A DNA stretch of 9,538 nucleotides, taken from the NCBI GenBank assembly GCA_024636595.1, contig JAGXGT010000055.1, positions 1-9,538 of the forward strand, given 5' to 3'. Origin of the DNA: Sphingomonadales bacterium. GTDB taxonomy: Bacteria; Pseudomonadota; Alphaproteobacteria; Sphingomonadales; Sphingomonadaceae. This document shows positions 5,010-9,538 of this stretch, piece by piece. Every line of letters starts with the position of its first letter. The first letter of the stretch is position 1. Made by a program: the position numbers and the translations under genes. The notes under the pieces are model-generated. The model saw only the letters and a list, made by a program, of their open reading frames with translations. It did not search any database and was not told where the DNA came from.

Positions 5010-7604
5010 ATGCAGCTAGTAATTGTAGAGTCGCCCGCAAAGGCCAAAACCATTGAAAAATATCTGGGATCGGATTTCAAGGTATTGGCGTCTTACGGCC
5101 ATATTCGCGACCTTCCCCCCAAAGATGGTTCGGTCGATCCGGACGATGGATTTGCCATGACCTGGCAAAACTATGGCGACAAGGCCAAGCAGCTCAAAGA
5201 GATTACCGCCGAATCGAAAAAAGCCACTCGTTTGATTCTCGCGACCGACCCTGACCGGGAAGGGGAAGCGATCAGCTGGCACGTGCAGGAAGTGTTGCGC
5301 AATAAGAAAGCGCTGCCGGACATTGTGGATCGGGTGACCTTCAACGCGATCACCAAAGCCGCCGTGACCGAAGCTATGGCTCACCCGCGGGCGCTAGACG
5401 AGGATTTGATCGATGCCTATCGCGCCCGCCGGGCGCTCGACTATCTGGTTGGTTTTACATTGTCGCCGGTCTTGTGGCGCAAGCTTCCTGGGGCAAAATC
5501 CGCCGGTCGCGTGCAGTCGGTCTCGCTTCGACTGATCGTCGAGCGTGAACGGGAAATCGAAGCCTTCCGGCCACAAGAATATTGGTCGGTTACGGCGCAG
5601 ATGGAGCAGGGCGGCCAAGCGTTTGAGGCGCGGCTAACGGTCCATGAAGGCAAGAAACTCGGAAAGATGGATCTCGCCACAGAAGATCAGGCGATGCTGG
5701 CGAAGGCCGCGGTCGAAAACGGCTTGTTTACGGTTGAATCGATCGAAACCAAGCCGCTAACCCGTAACCCGCCGCCGCCATTTACCACTTCGACTTTGCA
5801 GCAGGAGGCCGCGCGCAAGCTCGGCTATTCCGCAAGCCACACCATGCGCATCGCCCAGCAGCTTTATGAAGATGGCGCGATCACCTACATGCGGACCGAT
5901 GGCGTGCAGATGGACGGCAGCGCCATTTCCGCTGCGCGCAAGGCGATCGCCGATCGCTATGATGCAAGCTATGTCCCGGACAGCCCGCGCATCTACAAGA
6001 GCAAGGCAAAGAATGCCCAGGAAGCGCATGAAGCGATCCGCCCGACCAGCTTCACCCAAAGGACCGTCGGCTCCGGCGATCATGCGAAACTTTATGATCT
6101 CGTGCTGAAGCGCGCAATGGCCAGTCAGATGGCGTCCGCGCGCCTCGAACGCACGACCGTCGAGATGCTCGACGGAACCGGCAAAACCGGACTGAGAGCA
6201 AACGGACAGGTCGTTAAGTTCCCCGGCTTTCTGGCGCTTTACGTAGAGGGCCGCGACGACGACAAGGATGAAGACGGCGGTTTGCTGCCGGCCATGTCGA
6301 AGGGCGACAGCCCGGCGAAGAAAGCCGTAGACGCGATCCAGCATTTCACTCAGCCGCCGCCGCGGTACAGCGAAGCCAGTCTGGTCAAGAAGATGGAAGA
6401 ATTGGGCATCGGCCGACCATCGACCTACGCATCGATCATCAAGACGCTGAAAGATCGCGCCTATGTTCGGATCGAGAAGAACCGCTTCTTCGCTGAGGAA
6501 AGCGGGCGGTTGCTGACCGGATTTCTCGAGCGTTTTTTCGATCGCTACGTTGCCTATGATTATACCGCCGGCCTTGAGGATGAACTCGACGAAGTCAGCG
6601 GTGGCCGTGCACAATGGCAGGCGATTCTCGAAGCCTTCTGGCATGACTTCAAGCCGAAGACGGTCGAAGTGATGGAAAAGCTGCCATCTGAGGTGACAGC
6701 AGAACTCGATACATTTCTCGAGCCCTATCTTTTTCCGGAAAAGGAAGATGGTACCGATCCACGGCTTTGCCCCCGCTGTAACGAAGGCAAGCTCGCCTTA
6801 CGCGGCGGTCGCTTTGGCGCCTTTGTCGCCTGTTCCAATTATCCGGAATGCAAATTCACCCGGCGCTTTGCCCAAGGTGGCGGCGCCAATGCCGACGAGG
6901 ATGAAGGTCCGCAGGAACTGGGTGTCGATCCCGACAGTGATGAAAAAATTACCAAAAAAGTGGGTCGCTTTGGACCCTATGTCGAAAAAGGCGAGGGCAA
7001 GGAAGCCAAACGCTCGTCAATCCCCAAGGATATTCCGGCGGAGGATTTCGGTCTCGAATGGGCCGTAAAACTGCTGTCTTTGCCTCGCGAAGTCGGCATC
7101 CACCCGGAAACCAGCGAGCCGGTAATGGCGCAAATCGGTCGATATGGCCCCTATCTGAGTCACAATGGTAGTTCGGCCCGGCTCGAAAATACGCAGGAAG
7201 TGTTCGAAATAGGTATGAACGCTGCGGTCGCCAAACTGGCTGATGCGGCAAAAAATGGTGGCGGTCGAGGCCGGGGCAAGATGGAACCGCTCAAGATCAT
7301 GGGCAACCATCCCCGCACCGATTCCGAGATCAAGCTGATGGATGGGCGCTATGGCCCCTATGTCACCGACGGCACGACCAACGCATCGTTGCCAAAAACC
7401 GTCGACAAGGATCAACTGACTCTGGAAGAAGCGGCGCAGTTGATCGATGACCGCGCTGCCAAAGGGCCGGCTAAGAAACGGGCCAAGAAAGCGGCGACGA
7501 AGAAAAAACCGGCGGCAAAGAAAAAGCCGGTAGCCAAGAGAAAACCAGCCGCGAAAAAGAAACCTGCGGCGAAGAAAGCATCGGCAAAAGCCAAAGCAGA
7601 ATAA
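5010..7604 (+). CDS. topA: DNA topoisomerase I (type IA)
   Basis: TopA relaxes negative supercoils by a 5'-phosphotyrosine strand-passage mechanism. The 864 residues begin with a TOPRIM domain: IVESPAKAKTIEKYLG, with E7, and the metal-binding D80-x-D82-x-E84 in ATDPDREGE. The type IA core follows, with catalytic Y293 in ITYMRTDG, a downstream EAHEAIRPT motif, and the LGIGRPSTYASII segment. One four-cysteine zinc ribbon is visible (C587, C590, C608, C614). After it come several GRxGPY-type C-terminal repeats. Residues 818-864 are a basic tail. The chosen ATG gives the usual bacterial N-terminus MQLVIVESPA; a TTG at 4908 in the same frame would add 34 residues that do not look like the family and would run through the inverted repeat. 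The ribosome-binding site is weak (GGAA very close to the ATG). It follows plsY-dprA on the same strand after 122 bp, so it may have its own promoter. It converges with the DUF465 gene. Confidence 0.97.
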   Translation: MQLVIVESPAKAKTIEKYLGSDFKVLASYGHIRDLPPKDGSVDPDDGFAMTWQNYGDKAKQLKEITAESKKATRLILATDPDREGEAISWHVQEVLRNKKALPDIVDRVTFNAITKAAVTEAMAHPRALDEDLIDAYRARRALDYLVGFTLSPVLWRKLPGAKSAGRVQSVSLRLIVEREREIEAFRPQEYWSVTAQMEQGGQAFEARLTVHEGKKLGKMDLATEDQAMLAKAAVENGLFTVESIETKPLTRNPPPPFTTSTLQQEAARKLGYSASHTMRIAQQLYEDGAITYMRTDGVQMDGSAISAARKAIADRYDASYVPDSPRIYKSKAKNAQEAHEAIRPTSFTQRTVGSGDHAKLYDLVLKRAMASQMASARLERTTVEMLDGTGKTGLRANGQVVKFPGFLALYVEGRDDDKDEDGGLLPAMSKGDSPAKKAVDAIQHFTQPPPRYSEASLVKKMEELGIGRPSTYASIIKTLKDRAYVRIEKNRFFAEESGRLLTGFLERFFDRYVAYDYTAGLEDELDEVSGGRAQWQAILEAFWHDFKPKTVEVMEKLPSEVTAELDTFLEPYLFPEKEDGTDPRLCPRCNEGKLALRGGRFGAFVACSNYPECKFTRRFAQGGGANADEDEGPQELGVDPDSDEKITKKVGRFGPYVEKGEGKEAKRSSIPKDIPAEDFGLEWAVKLLSLPREVGIHPETSEPVMAQIGRYGPYLSHNGSSARLENTQEVFEIGMNAAVAKLADAAKNGGGRGRGKMEPLKIMGNHPRTDSEIKLMDGRYGPYVTDGTTNASLPKTVDKDQLTLEEAAQLIDDRAAKGPAKKRAKKAATKKKPAAKKKPVAKRKPAAKKKPAAKKASAKAKAE
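7461..7601 (+). repeat. Imperfect coding repeats for the lysine/alanine/proline-rich TopA tail
   Basis: The last 47 codons of topA contain 20 lysines and 2 arginines, arranged as KKKPAAK-like units, for example KKKPAAKKKPVAKRKPAAKK. The DNA reads as degenerate units of AAGAAAAAGCCGGCGGC type, about 15 bp long. Such tails resemble eukaryotic histone H1 and are known at the ends of some alphaproteobacterial and actinobacterial TopA proteins, where they bind DNA non-specifically and raise processivity. Degenerate codons for the same residues suggest the protein pattern is being kept, although this kind of DNA also changes length easily. Confidence 0.7.
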
Positions 7605-7611
7605 TATAGTT

Positions 7612-7656
7612 GCCGATCAGGAGGGCGAAGCCGCTTTGCCTTGCGCTCCTGATGGC
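7612..7656. terminator. Bidirectional terminator-like hairpin between topA and DUF465 gene
   Basis: Outer arms GCC-g-ATCAGGAG (7612-7623) and CTCCTGATGGC (7646-7656) pair over 11 bp with one bulged G. Inside, GGCGAAG (7624-7630) pairs with CTTTGCC (7634-7640), including one G-U pair, closing a CCG loop; five bases (7641-7645) bulge on the right. It sits 7 bp after the topA stop and 9 bp beyond the convergent DUF465 stop, where a shared terminator is expected. There is no U-run on the plus side; on the minus side the sequence leaving the stem is only AT-leaning (AACTATATTATT), so it may instead protect 3' ends or assist Rho. Confidence 0.6.
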
Positions 7657-7665
7657 ATCACGTGG

Positions 7666-7914
7666 TCAGTTCGCCTTGGCTTTGGAAATCATGGCAGCGA
7701 CTTCGTCCAGAATGAGCAGGCGCTGCTTTTTAAGGTCTTCGCTACGCTCATCGGATGCCGCTTCGACTTCCGATTCAATGCGGTGTATTTCCTTATTTAT
7801 CTCATGATAGCGTTCTGAAACGGTGCGAAAATGTCCGTCTGAAATTTTCAGGTCGTGCAAAATTTCGCTGTCGGCAGGAAATTCGGCGTGAAGGTCGTGC
7901 GATACGTGGCTCAT
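7666..7914 (-). CDS. DUF465 (YdcH-like) small coiled-coil protein
   Basis: This 82-residue protein matches the DUF465/YdcH pattern, common as small conserved proteins in Alphaproteobacteria but without an established biochemical role. It has an acidic, histidine-containing N-terminus, then an amphipathic helix around HFRTVSERYHEINKEIHRIE (28-47), a short charged linker near 53-58, and the typical end LKKQRLLILDEVAAMI (61-76). The helices should form an antiparallel hairpin or coiled coil. The ATG at 7914 is chosen because AAAGGA lies 6 bp upstream and the family starts there; an in-frame extension to 8025 adds 37 residues of no family character. It stands alone on the minus strand: era is 173 bp upstream and topA converges from the other side. 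A role cannot be assigned from context. Confidence 0.85.
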   Translation of the reverse strand: MSHVSHDLHAEFPADSEILHDLKISDGHFRTVSERYHEINKEIHRIESEVEAASDERSEDLKKQRLLILDEVAAMISKAKAN

Positions 7915-7997
7915 GGAAGGTCCTTTGTTGCGATTGATCGGGCTGGGATTGCGCTGGATACGGTTCGATGCGCCAAACTGTTCCGGCACCTCTGGCC

Positions 7998-8014
7998 TTC
8001 GCAAATATTCGCAA
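7998..8014. repeat. Two TTCGCAA copies one helical turn apart
   Basis: TTCGCAA occurs at 7998-8004 and 8008-8014 (TTGCGAA on the minus strand), with start points exactly 10 bp apart, in the 173-bp gap between era and the DUF465 gene. The middle (GCAAATATTCGC) is also close to palindromic. It lies about 85 bp upstream of the DUF465 start, a position suitable for a regulator site. I recognise no named consensus, and I could not place a -35/-10 pair nearby. Chance is possible. Confidence 0.3.
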
Positions 8015-8087
8015 GCACAGCTCACGCCTATCCGGTAAACTACCTACTGCCGGCTACAAATTTTGACCAGAAGCCGAACAGTTGCAG

Positions 8088-8981
8088 CTATTTAACCCAA
8101 TCAAGGCCCATGTCCTGATAGAGACTGCGGTCTTCATCCCAGTTGGCACTGACTTTGACGTGGAGATACAGATGCACCGGCTTGCCCAATATCCCGGATA
8201 GCTCGGCTCGCGCTTTTGCGCCAATTTCCTTGATCTGGTGCCCGCCCTTCCCAAGGATGATGGCTTTCTGACTGGCTTTCTCGACCAGGATCTGCTGGTG
8301 AATCTCGAGCGAACCATCGGGCCGCTCTTTATATTGCTCCATCGCTATGGCGGTCGCGTAAGGCAATTCCGCATGCAGCTGGCGGAAAACCTGCTCTCGG
8401 GTAATTTCCGCTGCGAGAATCCGTTCGCTGGCATCCGAGACCTGGTCGGCAGGGAAGTGCCACGGACCTTCGGGCATCGCCTTGACCAAATAGGATCTGA
8501 GTTCTTCAAGCCCGTCACCGGTTTTGGCGCTGACAAAAAAGGTCTCGTCGAAATCCGCCTGCTCATGCAGTTTGACGACATGACCGAGCATTTTGTCCTT
8601 GGCGGCAATATCGACCTTGTTCATCACGAGGATGGTCTTTTCCGAACGGTGCTTGATCCGCTCGACAATCGAAGTGACTTTCGTGCCCAGCCCCGCCCGC
8701 GCATCGACGAGCATCACGATAATATCGGCATCCTCGGCGCCTTCCCAGGCGGCGGACACCATCGCGCGGTCAAGGCGGCGATGCGGTTCGAATATGCCCG
8801 GCGTATCGACCAATAGAAGCTGCGTATCCTCTTCTATTGCGATCCCCAAAAGCCGCGTCCTTGTGGTTTGCGGTTTGGAACTGGTGATCGCGACTTTCTG
8901 TCCGACCAACGCGTTGATCAGGGTGGATTTGCCGGCATTGGGTGCGCCAATCAATGCCACTACGCCGCATTTGTGGGTCAT
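8088..8981 (-). CDS. era: GTPase Era
   Basis: Era is an essential GTPase that binds the 3' end of 16S rRNA and the 30S subunit, acting in small-subunit maturation and cell-cycle control. The 297-residue protein has a complete N-terminal GTPase domain: G1 GAPNAGKS (12-19), G2 around QTTRTR (38-43), G3 DTPG (59-62), G4 NKVD (121-124) and G5 SAK (151-153). The C-terminal KH domain carries IILGKGGHQIKEIG (241-254), whose GKGG is the RNA-contacting GxxG loop, and ends with LHVKVSANWDED and a short tail, as usual. The ATG overlaps the rnc stop in ATGA, so translation is probably coupled to rnc. A GGAAA about 9-14 bases upstream may serve as ribosome-binding site. No obvious intrinsic terminator follows the stop. 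Confidence 0.97.
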   Translation of the reverse strand: MTHKCGVVALIGAPNAGKSTLINALVGQKVAITSSKPQTTRTRLLGIAIEEDTQLLLVDTPGIFEPHRRLDRAMVSAAWEGAEDADIIVMLVDARAGLGTKVTSIVERIKHRSEKTILVMNKVDIAAKDKMLGHVVKLHEQADFDETFFVSAKTGDGLEELRSYLVKAMPEGPWHFPADQVSDASERILAAEITREQVFRQLHAELPYATAIAMEQYKERPDGSLEIHQQILVEKASQKAIILGKGGHQIKEIGAKARAELSGILGKPVHLYLHVKVSANWDEDRSLYQDMGLDWVK

Positions 8982-9538
8982 GTGAATTTTTCCAGAAATT
9001 TCTTGGCCGCTTCGGTCTCTGCCGCCTGAATGGCGGAAGCTGTTGCCTCCACCTCGCCGATATTACTTATGCTCACGCGAACCGTGAATTTCAGGTCGTG
9101 ATGGGGGCCGCTTTTATCGATCAGTTCATAGTTCGGAATCTTGCGATTATTGCTAGCGGCCCACTCCTGCAGCGCAGATTTGGGGTGACGGATATCGGCA
9201 ACAATTGCAGTAACCCGGCTATCCCAGTGCCGAAGTATGAAGCTGCGGGCAGCCTCCATGCCATGATCAAGATAGACGGCGCCGATGAGCGATTCCATCA
9301 CATCGCCCAGGACCTTGATACTCTGCCGCGCGCCATCATCGCGCGCCTGTTTGCCAAGCAGGACATGATCGCCGACACCGATATGCTTGGCGACATCGCC
9401 GCACACCGGGCCGGACACCAGCCCGTTGAGCCGTTGCGACAATTGTCCTTCCGGTTCCTGCGGAAACTGGTGGTAAAGGTGATCGGCGATCACCAGTCCC
9501 AGCACACGGTCACCGAGAAATTCCAGCCGCTGATAATC
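8978..9538 (-). CDS. rnc: Ribonuclease III, cut by window edge (N-terminus missing)
   Basis: RNase III cleaves double-stranded RNA, notably the rRNA precursor stems. The 186 visible residues start at the RNase III signature, YQRLEFLGDRVLGLVIAD, so roughly the first 35-40 residues lie off the right edge. Within the endonuclease domain are the acidic residues of the signature (E and D in LEFLGD) and the second catalytic cluster D and E in LGDVMESLIGAVYLD. The C-terminal dsRNA-binding domain begins near PKSALQEWA and continues through HDLKFTVRVSI. Its last helix reads TASAIQAAETEAAKKFL, lacking the usual S-K/R-K/R contact residues. The TGA stop overlaps the era ATG. In related genomes lepB (signal peptidase) commonly precedes rnc; that would lie beyond the window. 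Confidence 0.95.
   Translation of the reverse strand, partial: DYQRLEFLGDRVLGLVIADHLYHQFPQEPEGQLSQRLNGLVSGPVCGDVAKHIGVGDHVLLGKQARDDGARQSIKVLGDVMESLIGAVYLDHGMEAARSFILRHWDSRVTAIVADIRHPKSALQEWAASNNRKIPNYELIDKSGPHHDLKFTVRVSISNIGEVEATASAIQAAETEAAKKFLEKFT

Noticed and set aside
5757..6644. Long minus-strand open frame (295 codons) inside topA
   Set aside because: It is fully antisense to the conserved TopA core, whose motifs are intact. Its translation shows no domain. Long antisense frames are common in GC-rich coding DNA.
1..9538. A defence system, mobile element, CRISPR array or biosynthetic cluster
   Set aside because: Every substantial gene is a recognisable housekeeping gene, apart from the small DUF465 gene, with intact motifs, and no integrase, transposase, target duplication or regular spaced repeats are visible.

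Overview
The window looks like chromosomal core DNA from an alphaproteobacterium, most likely a member of the Sphingomonadales. This is inferred from a Shemin-pathway HemA (glycine plus succinyl-CoA), a lysine/alanine/proline-tailed TopA, a small DUF465 protein, the murI / plsY-dprA-topA layout and the rnc-era pair. Base and codon use look even and moderately GC-rich throughout. I see no transposase, integrase, tRNA, rRNA, CRISPR array or phage gene.

Layout from left to right. (1) The 3' end of a fold-type II PLP-dependent threonine/serine dehydratase lies on the plus strand (1-579). (2) A 285-bp convergent gap (580-864) has no convincing gene but contains small inverted repeats and a sequence resembling the boxA of rRNA leaders. 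(3) On the minus strand are hemA (5-aminolevulinate synthase, 865-2085) and, upstream of it, murI (glutamate racemase, 2205-3017). (4) A 144-bp divergent gap separates murI from a plus-strand block of plsY (glycerol-3-phosphate acyltransferase), dprA (DNA-processing protein) and topA (DNA topoisomerase I). plsY and dprA are one base apart; topA follows after 122 bp containing a 7-bp inverted repeat. (5) topA converges on a minus-strand DUF465 gene, with a strong hairpin between them. (6) era and the 3' part of rnc follow on the minus strand, overlapping by 4 bp; rnc runs off the right edge.

The genes do not form one pathway. They cover amino-acid catabolism, tetrapyrrole synthesis, peptidoglycan precursor supply (D-glutamate), phospholipid synthesis, DNA uptake and recombination, DNA supercoiling, and RNA processing with ribosome maturation. 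Three clear co-expression units are visible or likely: plsY-dprA (1-bp gap), rnc-era (overlapping ATGA), and possibly murI-hemA.

I did not find an undescribed multi-gene system. The observations worth a second look are small: the boxA-like sequence without an rRNA operon, the RNase III double-stranded-RNA-binding domain lacking its usual basic patch, the histone-H1-like TopA tail, a valine beside the HemA catalytic lysine, and several short symmetric or repeated sequences between genes.
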